This document shows positions 5,176-9,847 of a stretch of 9,976 nt of DNA, piece after piece. Origin of the DNA: Priestia aryabhattai (lineage in GTDB: Bacteria; Bacillota; Bacilli; Bacillales; Bacillaceae_H); assembly GCF_023715685.1 (NCBI RefSeq), contig NZ_JAMBOQ010000024.1:1-9976 (forward strand), given 5' to 3'. Position 1 is the first letter of the stretch. Every line of letters begins with the position of its first letter. Position numbers and translations under genes: made by a program. Below the pieces are notes generated by a model, which saw only the letters and a program-made list of their open reading frames with translations, ran no database searches and was not told the DNA's origin.

Positions 5176-5637
5176 TTAATCCAATAATCCTTTTTCTTTA
5201 AATATCTTTCTCAGAGCTTCATTCACTAATTCAGATTTATAACTCTTTGGAACTCGATCAATAATACCTAAAACATCCTCATCAAAATAAAAACCCCGAT
5301 ATACTCTTTTAGAACGATTTTTTGGATTCTGCAGCAAGATATCAATTGCATCTGCTTTGCTAGTAGATGTACTAGCACTAGCTGCTACTTCACTATTAGT
5401 TTGCTTTTGTTCTGCTAGCATTTTGCTAGTTTGACCAAATAAAGTGTTAAAATCGACATCTACAGGCTCAGGGTCTTCACCCACATAGTTATATATACTT
5501 TTCTTGCTATTCCACTCATATCCTAACTTTTTAATCTTTGATTGAATAGTACGATCACTCACATTATATAAGACCGCCAATTCTTTAATCGTCATTTCTT
5601 TCAACATAATTTTATTTAGAATTTCTGTTACTAGCAT
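5176..5637 (-). CDS. DNA-binding protein with N-terminal HTH and ribbon-helix-helix-like C-terminus
   Basis: This 153-aa protein has three parts. Residues about 14-42 form a helix-turn-helix (MTIKELAVLYNVSDRTIQSK). Residues about 43-100 are an acidic, then Ala/Ser/Thr-rich linker (SEVAASASTSTSKAD). The C-terminus, RVYRGFYFDEDVLGIIDRVP then SKSELVNEALRKIF-like residues, looks like a strand followed by two helices, as in ribbon-helix-helix repressors (CopG, ParR, omega types). The start ATG 5637 has TAGGAGG ending 8 bases upstream. CTAG-containing boxes overlap start and ribosome site, so it probably represses itself. Position before the rep-like gene suggests copy-number control or partition; no ParA/ParM ATPase is in the window. 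A decayed copy lies at 6056-6312. I do not recognise a named family. Confidence 0.75.
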   Translation of the reverse strand: MLVTEILNKIMLKEMTIKELAVLYNVSDRTIQSKIKKLGYEWNSKKSIYNYVGEDPEPVDVDFNTLFGQTSKMLAEQKQTNSEVAASASTSTSKADAIDILLQNPKNRSKRVYRGFYFDEDVLGIIDRVPKSYKSELVNEALRKIFKEKGLLD

Positions 5638-5690
5638 GATACTAGCCTCCTACTTTCATTTTGAATATATATACTAGTATTCATGCTAGC
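5630..5690. promoter_or_regulatory. CTAG-box operator array of the HTH/RHH gene
   Basis: Boxes of the form (A/G)CTAG(T/C) begin at 5630, 5641, 5673 and 5685, with spacings 11, 32 and 12: two pairs, each about one helical turn apart. The first pair covers the start codon and ribosome site; the second flanks an AT-rich stretch (TATATATA) that could hold the -10. The same spacing recurs at the decayed copy. Likely binding sites for the gene's own product. Confidence 0.6.
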
Positions 5691-5832
5691 ACATACATTT
5701 CCTTTAGCTTTACATCATTTACTTAAATTAGTAAAAATTTAACACTTTAAAATTTGCTAATTTTTTTGATAAAATAATCATGGTGATTAAAGATATATAA
5801 TTTATACATCTTTAATCTGCTTTAAATCCGTT

Positions 5833-5885
5833 AAGAAGAAAAGCAATCCACCTCCCAAATTGGAATGATTTTCTTCTTTTTTTAT
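5833..5885. terminator. Terminator-like hairpin
   Basis: AAGAAGAAAA (5833-5842) pairs with TTTTCTTCTT (5869-5878), with an inner TCCA/TGGA stem and a T-run after it on the + strand. No + strand gene lies upstream in the window. From 5690 to 5833 the sequence is very AT-rich and probably carries the promoter of the HTH/RHH gene; I see no further gene. Confidence 0.55.
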
Positions 5886-5910
5886 TACATAGAAGAATAT
5901 GTTTTTATAA

Positions 5911-6006
5911 TTTGAACAAACTATTTAAGAAGCTCATTAGCTTTCTACCCAAAAGTTTCATAACAGAAAAACCTACCTTTGTTTTTACGACAGGTAGGTT
6001 TTTCTG
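5911..6006 (+). repeat. Structured repeat unit A (most divergent copy)
   Basis: Hairpin 1 is TTGAA-CAAACTA-TTTAA, where the G-C pairs of other copies are replaced by A-U. Hairpin 2 is GAAGCT-CATT-AGCTTT, again with compensating changes but without the GTGA loop. The terminator stem is CAGAAAAACCTACCT (5964-5978) with a perfect complement at 5992-6006. No TATA dyad follows. It lies in the gene-free stretch between the HTH/RHH gene and its decayed copy. Confidence 0.7.
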
Positions 6007-6055
6007 CTTTTAGTATTCAAATTTCTAACGACAAGAGAATATAAACTTTGAATTC

Positions 6056-6312
6056 TATAACAACATGTCAATTGCATCTACTTTGCTAGCACTAGCACTA
6101 GTACTAACTATTTTAGTACTTTTAATTTGCTTTTGTTCTACTAGCATTTTGCTATTTGGACCAAATAAATTACTGGCATCAACGCCCACAGGATTAAAGG
6201 CTTCACTTGCATAATTATATATTCTTTTCTTGATGCCGGATTACTCGGCCGCCAATTCTTTAATCATCATTTCTTTCAACATAATTTCATTTTGAATTTA
6301 TTCTACTAGCAT
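6056..6312 (-). pseudogene. Decayed duplicate of the HTH/RHH gene
   Basis: Read on the minus strand from ATG 6312, the sequence follows the gene at 5176-5637 closely but has a TAA as codon 5 and another after ELAAE. An internal deletion removes most of the helix-turn-helix, including the segment equivalent to NVSDRTIQSK. It then matches again in the same frame (IYNYASEAFNPVGVD, SKMLVEQKQ, SKVDAIDMLL) and stops at TAG. The whole ribbon-helix-helix part is missing. No functional repressor can be made, although the upstream operator boxes are kept and even expanded. The region upstream of the start is also similar, so gene and control region were duplicated together. Confidence 0.85.
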
Positions 6313-6376
6313 AAGGCTAGCATCATGCTAGCCTTATACTTTTATTTTAATCGTATGTACTAGTATTCATGATAGT
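6305..6376. promoter_or_regulatory. Expanded CTAG-box array at the pseudogene
   Basis: Boxes start at 6305, 6316 and 6327 (exactly 11 bases apart), then 6359 and, as the degenerate GATAGT, 6371. The 32- and 12-base spacings equal those at the intact gene. Positions 6311-6323 (ATAAGGCTAGCAT) and 6325-6337 are perfect complements around one base, a 27-bp palindrome that the intact copy lacks. Confidence 0.6.
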
Positions 6377-6463
6377 ATTTTGATTTCATTCACTTTTCAC
6401 ATTAAAATTTTCACTTTAAAAATAAGTAATTAATAACAAATATAAACTAAATAAAATGAAACG

Positions 6464-6496
6464 AAAAAGGGCACTTTCCACGTTAGGAAAGCACCC
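6464..6496 (-). terminator. Minus-strand terminator 1
   Basis: On the minus strand GGGTGCTTTCC pairs with GGAAAGTGCCC (two wobbles) around a 6-base loop, followed by five T's. No minus-strand protein gene lies directly upstream. Confidence 0.6.
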
Positions 6497-6515
6497 CCAT
6501 GTTAAAACTTAGTAC

Positions 6516-6549
6516 GTAAAAGAGCATTCCTCTAAAATGAGAAATGCTC
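6516..6549 (-). terminator. Minus-strand terminator-like hairpin 2
   Basis: GAGCATT (6522-6528) pairs with AATGCTC (6543-6549), with inner CTC/GAG pairs; on the minus strand TTTTAC follows the stem. It is the second of three stems in a row in this gene-free stretch. Confidence 0.45.
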
Positions 6550-6592
6550 CTTCCTATAAGTATGATTCTGGTTATCAAACAAATTTAAATTC

Positions 6593-6641
6593 TACATAAA
6601 AAAAGACTACCTTATCCCCAAAGGTAGTCTTTTTTTATGTA
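6593..6641. terminator. Strong bidirectional terminator with 21-bp stem
   Basis: The arms 6593-6613 and 6621-6641 are perfect complements around ATCCCCA and contain AAAAAAAGACTACC / GGTAGTCTTTTTTT. An 11-base direct repeat, TAAATTCTACA, lies at 6586-6596 and 6640-6650, overlapping both ends. Confidence 0.8.
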
Positions 6642-6744
6642 AATTCTACACAACTTCATTTTACATAATTAGAATAAATAAACCATAATTCTGTTATATT
6701 TTCTTACATAAATTATCAAATGTTATTTTTACCTTTTTCATAAA

Positions 6745-6835
6745 AATAAAAAAGGACATTTCTTCTATGCCCTGTTCCCTCGTATCAGCCCCACCTACGC
6801 TAAATACTATGACAGCCACTCATGCCATCCAACCT
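6745..6835 (-). ncRNA. Candidate CcpA-controlled small RNA
   Basis: The minus-strand promoter at 6842-6870 points to a terminator at 6754-6772: GGGCAT-AGAAGAA-ATGTCC, then T6 and a T-rich run. The transcript would be about 90 nt and clearly richer in G+C than its surroundings. The ATGs in it hit stops within a few codons; one GTG-started frame (6694-6819) reads through the terminator and has no ribosome site, so a non-coding RNA is favoured. A cre site fills the promoter spacer, so repression by CcpA in sugar-rich medium is expected. Ends and function are inferred. Confidence 0.5.
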
Positions 6836-6841
6836 ATCTTC

Positions 6842-6870
6842 ATTATAAATGAAAGCGATTACAAAGTAAA
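6842..6870 (-). promoter_or_regulatory. Minus-strand promoter with perfect -10
   Basis: TTTACT (6865-6870) is followed after exactly 17 bases by a perfect TATAAT (6842-6847) on the minus strand. The spacer is almost entirely the cre site at 6850-6863. Confidence 0.6.
6850..6863. promoter_or_regulatory. cre: CcpA-binding cre site
   Basis: TGAAAGCGATTACA fits the Bacillus consensus TGWNANCGNTNWCA at every position. It lies inside the spacer of the minus-strand promoter (a repressing position) and ends 8 bases before a possible + strand -35 of the SPW gene, so it could act on both. Confidence 0.65.
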
Positions 6871-6871
6871 G

Positions 6872-6943
6872 TTGTTATTTAAATATTCTGTTTATTTAAT
6901 CGTTATATATTTAGTTAATCTCTATAATTTCTAAACATATAAT
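6872..6943 (+). promoter_or_regulatory. Promoter region of the SPW gene
   Basis: Two alternatives exist: TTGTTA (6872-6877) with TTTAAT (6895-6900) at 17 bases, or TTAATC (6915-6920) with a perfect TATAAT (6938-6943) at 17 bases. The sequence does not decide between them. Confidence 0.4.
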
Positions 6944-6991
6944 CTAACAATGGAATCTTTAAAGATTCCTAAACTTAGAGGAGGTGTAATT

Positions 6992-7327
6992 GTGAAATTA
7001 AGGGGTAATTTAAATGCATTAATTGGTGTCTGGTTTATTATCGCACCTTGGGCTATTGGTTATTCAGATCAATCAGGAGCTTTATGGTCAAGTATAATTT
7101 TTGGAATCATTCAAGTTATTGTATCGTTATGGGGCTATGACAAACCTGGCTGGAATTCATGGCAAAACTGGATCTCCGCGATTACTGGTGTCTGGTTTGT
7201 AATTTTCCCATTCATCTACTCATTAACAAATGGAGAGGTTTGGTCAAGCGTAATTCTTGGTTTAATCACGATTATATTTAGTTTATGGAACTTAGGATCT
7301 AATTCGGGCTCAAAGGCTGTAGATTAA
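6992..7327 (+). CDS. SPW-repeat small membrane protein
   Basis: The 111-aa product is a tandem duplication of one unit. Repeat 1 reads IGVWFIIAPWAIGYS then LWSSIIFGIIQVIVSLW; repeat 2 reads ITGVWFVIFPFIYSLT then VWSSVILGLITIIFSLW. Each repeat gives two hydrophobic helices, so four transmembrane segments are expected with short polar ends. This is the pattern of SPW-repeat proteins, a family of unknown function in bacterial and archaeal membranes. I place the start at GTG 6992 because AGAGGAGGTG (6977-6986) lies just upstream; an in-frame ATG at 6950 precedes that site and would leave it inside the gene. Unit B of the structured repeat family begins 26 bases after the stop and supplies the terminator. 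A cre site lies about 130 bases upstream. Confidence 0.85.
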   Translation: MKLRGNLNALIGVWFIIAPWAIGYSDQSGALWSSIIFGIIQVIVSLWGYDKPGWNSWQNWISAITGVWFVIFPFIYSLTNGEVWSSVILGLITIIFSLWNLGSNSGSKAVD

Positions 7328-7352
7328 AAATAAAACGGATAGGAACCGACTA

Positions 7353-7480
7353 TTTGAGCAAACTATCCAAGATGTCACAAAACATCGACTCATACAACTA
7401 AATTCTGCAACAGAAAAAACCTACCTCTTTTGACTGGGAAGAGATAGGTTTTTCTTTTTTAAAGATATATACGGTATACA
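7353..7480 (+). repeat. Structured repeat unit B, 3' end of the SPW transcript
   Basis: Hairpin 1 is TTTGAG-CAAACTA-TCCAAG (partly paired). Hairpin 2 is GATGT-CACAAA-ACATC, a covarying replacement of the usual stem. The terminator (7411-7456) pairs AAAAACCTA with TAGGTTTTT and has an inner CTCTT/AAGAG. A dyad TATATA-CGG-TATACA follows at 7466-7480. Confidence 0.7.
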
Positions 7481-7601
7481 AAACTAGTCTATATAAAGTC
7501 AATAAAGTATAGAATCTCCTTAATAGGGCAGACTGCTAAAGTTCGTTGGATCATACACAATACCTGTTGTATGTAAATAGCTTTATTTCTTGTTGCAGTT
7601 G

Positions 7602-7634
7602 CAGACTTCCTAACAAGTCTGTTTCTTTTTATTT
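7602..7634 (+). terminator. Intrinsic terminator between units B and C
   Basis: CAGACTT (7602-7608) and AAGTCTG (7615-7621) form a stem followed by TTTCTTTTTATTT. No ORF lies between 7490 and 7600; either a short non-coding RNA ends here or it backs up the SPW terminator. Confidence 0.65.
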
Positions 7635-7665
7635 AATAATTATAAAAATGAATAATAAATAACAT

Positions 7666-7827
7666 CTTGAGCAAACTACCCAAGAAGCCGTGAGGCATCA
7701 TAAGAATAATTCTCCTATTTCCTTACGAGGACAGAAAAAAACTACTGAACAGGAGCAGTAGTTTTTTTCGTTTTTATGTTGTATAGAATATACAAGTGTA
7801 GTTAACATAATGTGACTTACAGGAACC
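7666..7827 (+). repeat. Structured repeat unit C
   Basis: Hairpin 1 (CTTGAG-CAAACTA-CCCAAG, one mismatch) and hairpin 2 (GCC-GTGA-GGC) are followed by a linker and a 14-bp terminator stem, GAAAAAAACTACTG (7734-7747) with its complement (7756-7769). A perfect dyad TTGTATA-GAA-TATACAA lies at 7779-7795, then a tail, GTTAACATAATG...ACAGGAACC, shared with unit E. No gene precedes it directly. Confidence 0.75.
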
Positions 7828-7920
7828 CAATAAAACAACACAAAAAACATGTACATAAAATAAAAGAAAAGAAGAGATAAAACTTTATAAACATTGATAT
7901 AACAACATTCTGGTGAATAA

Positions 7921-8030
7921 ACTATAATCGTATACGTTATAAACCATAATCGTATTTATTATAAATTATAATCACATACGTTACAGAACATAATTATATT
8001 TGTTATAGAATATAATCTAAAGTAGATTAT
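7921..8030 (+). repeat. Five 22-bp iteron-like direct repeats upstream of repL
   Basis: Tandem copies begin at 7921, 7943, 7965, 7987 and 8009 with an exact 22-base period. All have ATAAT at positions 4-8 and most end GTTATA or close. Copy 1 reads ACTATAATCGTATACGTTAT; copy 5 is the most divergent. The flanks (7830-7920 and 8030-8110) are very AT-rich, as expected for a melting region. An array of this kind directly before a rep gene is the classic layout of an iteron-controlled origin. Confidence 0.8.
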
Positions 8031-8048
8031 AAAAATAAACAAAACACC

Positions 8049-8077
8049 TTGAACTTATTTAATTTTTATAATACGAT
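8049..8077 (+). promoter_or_regulatory. Possible repL promoter
   Basis: TTGAAC (8049-8054) and TACGAT (8072-8077) are 17 bases apart. A second -10-like TATAAA lies near 8094. The site is downstream of the iterons and 37 bases before the start codon. Confidence 0.35.
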
Positions 8078-8113
8078 ACAGATTATAAATGATAATACAA
8101 AAGAGGTGTAGAA

Positions 8114-8647
8114 TTGAAGAATTGGGAAAAAGAACTAATTGGGGATACACAAAGAAAAAAAATCAGTAAAGAAGTTAAAGAAACAGTTACTAATGATGAT
8201 GGAGAAAAGCTATTTCAAAGGCATATTGAAGAATCATATGTTTCCAAAGAACCAGATTACGTAAAAATTTATTTAGATAATATCCTACAGATAAATAACC
8301 TATCAAGTGGTATCCAAAAGACATTGAACGTTCTTCTAAAAAGAATGGCCTATGACAACATAGTTGTTTTAAATGCATACATAAAGAAACAAATGGCTGA
8401 AGAATTAGGATTTAATACAGTTCAAAGTTTGAATAACAACATCAATAAGCTTGTTAAAGAAGGAATTATGAATAGAAAAGGAACTGGAACATATGAAATG
8501 AATCCATTTCTATTTGGAAGAGGATCTTGGGACAATATTAAGAAGATTAGATTCCAAGTAATATTTGAGGAAGGGAAAATCAGTCAAAGAGCAGATTTTG
8601 ACTATAAAGACGAAGTCGCTATATCTCATGAGGAAAAAAACTACTGA
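8114..8647 (+). CDS. repL: Firmicute plasmid replication protein RepL
   Basis: RepL-family proteins are required for replication of small Firmicute plasmids and are thought to bind the origin. The 177-aa product shows the family core: DYVKIYLDNILQINNLSSGI at about residues 48-67, LLKRMAYDNIVVLNAYIKKQ, a winged helix (MAEELGFNTVQSLNNNINKL, then VKEGIMNRKGTGTYEMNPFL) and FGRGSWDNIKKIRF. The start is TTG 8114, supported by AAAGAGGTG at 8100-8108; no ATG would give a better fit. Five 22-bp repeats lie upstream, and unit D, with a terminator, starts 48 bases after the stop. The protein is complete at both ends. It shares only the wHTH plus NP-motif layout with the rep-like protein at 4362, so the two are not recent duplicates. 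Confidence 0.9.
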   Translation: MKNWEKELIGDTQRKKISKEVKETVTNDDGEKLFQRHIEESYVSKEPDYVKIYLDNILQINNLSSGIQKTLNVLLKRMAYDNIVVLNAYIKKQMAEELGFNTVQSLNNNINKLVKEGIMNRKGTGTYEMNPFLFGRGSWDNIKKIRFQVIFEEGKISQRADFDYKDEVAISHEEKNY

Positions 8648-8695
8648 TTAAACACAAGTAATCTTTTTTCCTTTATACACATAAGTTCTTACGAA

Positions 8696-8850
8696 CTTGA
8701 GCAAACTACTCAAGACGCCGTGAGGCATCTACCACTTTTCTTATTTGAATTCTCAACAGAAAAAAACTACTGATCGCCCATGGAGTTTTTTTCTGTTTTT
8801 AAGCTGTATATGATATAAAAGTTAGTTACCATAATGAAAATTCTAGGAAA
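8696..8850 (+). repeat. Structured repeat unit D, 3' of repL
   Basis: This copy has the best hairpin 1: CTTGAG-CAAACTA-CTCAAG, perfectly paired over six bases. Hairpin 2 is GACGCC-GTGA-GGCATC. The terminator stem CAGAAAAAAACT (8757-8768) pairs with 8784-8795. The dyad TGTATA-TGA-TATAAA (8805-8819) and the tail with ACCATAATGAAAATT follow. Confidence 0.75.
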
Positions 8851-8946
8851 ATATGATCTGTTCTCTCTGTTAAGACAACAATCCAAACTTTTATATGAAA
8901 ATTGCATATTATATAGGATATCGGTATCTAAAAGGAGGTGCTTAAG

Positions 8947-9099
8947 ATAGAATATTGGCTTAATCTCGTTGGAAATTTAGGCTTTCCTATCGTTATAGCC
9001 TTTTACCTTTTAATACGATTTGAAAGAAAAATAGACCGTCTAACAGAAGCCATTAATAAAATAGCCATTACCATTGAAAAAGAAAAGGACAAGCCATAA
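8947..9099 (+). CDS. YvrJ-family small membrane protein with apparent ATA start
   Basis: The 50-codon frame reads (M)EYWLNLVGNLGFPIVIAF then YLLIRFERKIDRLTEAINK, with a Lys/Glu-rich end. Order and length match YvrJ-family peptides of Bacillus: a short N-terminus, a GN-GFPI motif, one transmembrane helix and a charged amphipathic tail. The function of that family is not established; related small phage and plasmid peptides are often holin- or bacteriocin-like. A near-perfect AAAGGAGGTG (8931-8940) lies 6 bases before ATA at 8947. The only other in-frame candidate, GTG 8938-8940, is part of the ribosome site itself. The gene therefore uses a very rare AUA start or has lost its ATG by one substitution. 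A 15-bp interrupted hairpin follows at 9130-9176. Confidence 0.7.
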   Translation: MEYWLNLVGNLGFPIVIAFYLLIRFERKIDRLTEAINKIAITIEKEKDKP

Positions 9100-9129
9100 A
9101 AATCTAAAGGTAGGTAATTTCATACTCTA

Positions 9130-9176
9130 ATACAAAGAAAATATGGGCTACTCATTAGGCCATATCTTCTTTGTAT
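9130..9176. repeat. Hairpin downstream of the YvrJ-like gene
   Basis: ATACAAAGAA (9130-9139) and ATATGG (9141-9146) pair with CCATAT (9160-9165) and TTCTTTGTAT (9167-9176), with one unpaired base on each side. No T-run follows on either strand, so termination would be weak. Another dyad, TTTCTTAG/CTAAGAAA, lies at about 9214-9240. No gene is visible from 9100 to 9330. Confidence 0.6.
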
Positions 9177-9330
9177 AGGTTAGGTTTATATAACTCTGCA
9201 AGAAGATGATTTTCTTAGAAAGACGGATGATCCTAAGAAATCTTGATCTTGAGAATAACCAATACTACTTACAGCCTATTCATTAGCCTAATTTTAAGTG
9301 AATTGTCCATCATGAATATTTTCTTATATG

Positions 9331-9482
9331 ATGAGCAAACTACTCAAGAAGCTGTGAGGCTTCAGTCCTTTGGTTAAATAATGTAGCAGAAAAACCTACT
9401 GATCTCTGTCCAGTAGGTTTTCCCCTTTTTAGTCTGTATATCGTATACATTCGTAGTTGACATAATGAAAATTACAGGAACC
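9331..9482 (+). repeat. Structured repeat unit E
   Basis: Hairpin 1 is TGAG-CAAACTA-CTCA. Hairpin 2 is GAAGCT-GTGA-GGCTTC (6 bp, one wobble). The terminator stem AAAACCTACTG (9391-9401) pairs with 9411-9421. The dyad TGTATA-TCG-TATACA is at 9435-9449, and the tail GTTGACATAATG...ACAGGAACC ends at 9482. It shares about 30 upstream bases with unit F (TTATATGATGAGC). Confidence 0.75.
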
Positions 9483-9534
9483 ATAAGTTAAAAGATACAT
9501 TCACTTTAATATATAAAACAGTCAAATACTGTGA

Positions 9535-9600
9535 TCATTTTCGTAGCCATGATCTCCACCAACGTAACCATTGCCAACGCCACCATCGACGAAAGAGCAT
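9535..9600 (-). CDS. Very short ORF: Trp/Arg-rich 21-aa frame overlapping a Gly-rich frame
   Basis: ATG 9600 is preceded by AGGAG at 9610-9614 (9-base spacing) and opens a 21-codon frame with eight Trp and seven Arg, for example FRRWWRWQWLRWW. The same DNA in another frame, from ATA 9602 to TGA 9522, gives a Gly-rich peptide with DGGVGNGYVGGDHGYENDH and more usual Bacillus codons. A Trp/Arg-rich reading can arise simply by shifting GGT/GGC codons, so the Gly-rich frame may be the real or ancestral one, perhaps a remnant. The ribosome site is part of the inverted repeat at 9605-9652 and would be sequestered in the mRNA. Function unknown. Confidence 0.3.
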   Translation of the reverse strand: MLFRRWWRWQWLRWWRSWLRK

Positions 9601-9604
9601 ATAT

Positions 9605-9652
9605 TTTCACTCCTATATATTTATACTTTTAAAATATGTACAAGGAGTGAAA
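9605..9652. repeat. Inverted repeat sequestering a ribosome site
   Basis: TTTCACTCCT (9605-9614) and AGGAGTGAAA (9643-9652) are perfect complements 28 bases apart. In a minus-strand transcript the upstream arm would pair with the AGGAG of the short ORF at 9535-9600. A further dyad, GGTTCATT/AATGAACC, lies at 9654-9661 and 9687-9694. Confidence 0.55.
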
Positions 9653-9701
9653 GGGTTCATTTTGAAATTAGACACCTTCATATATTAATGAACCATATCA
9701 A

Positions 9702-9736
9702 AAAAAGCCTTGGGATCAATGATCCAAAGGCTTTTT
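9702..9736. terminator. Bidirectional terminator
   Basis: AAAAAGCCTT (9702-9711) and AAGGCTTTTT (9727-9736) enclose GGATC-AAT-GATCC, giving a 15-bp interrupted stem with A- and T-rich ends on both strands. The stretch 9740-9845 shows no gene. Confidence 0.75.
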
Positions 9737-9847
9737 GAAATAGCTTATGAGATTTGAAAAACCAATGTTGTATGATTTTATCAGTTCCAGTATATTCACT
9801 TTCTTTGTTTTAGGTAACTTGCCTATTACGAATAAAGGTTTTATATG

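Noticed and set aside
6797..6802. TAGCGT on the minus strand, the CS-6 motif of single-strand origins
   Set aside because: A six-base match alone is weak, and the long imperfect stem with an RSB-like element expected of ssoA/ssoU was not seen around it.
6694..6819. 41-codon minus-strand frame beginning GTG (VAVIVFSVGGADTREQG...)
   Set aside because: No ribosome site and it runs through the terminator at 6754-6772. It could be a gene remnant, but a non-coding RNA explains promoter and terminator better.
8190..8378. 62-codon minus-strand frame inside repL
   Set aside because: It is the antisense shadow of a well-supported RepL gene, with no ribosome site.
9303..9335. TTGTCC/TATATG before unit E and TTGCCT/TATATG before unit F read as promoters
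   Set aside because: Transcripts starting there would lose the 5' arm of hairpin 1, and units B-D lack the pattern; shared ancestry of E and F explains the similarity.
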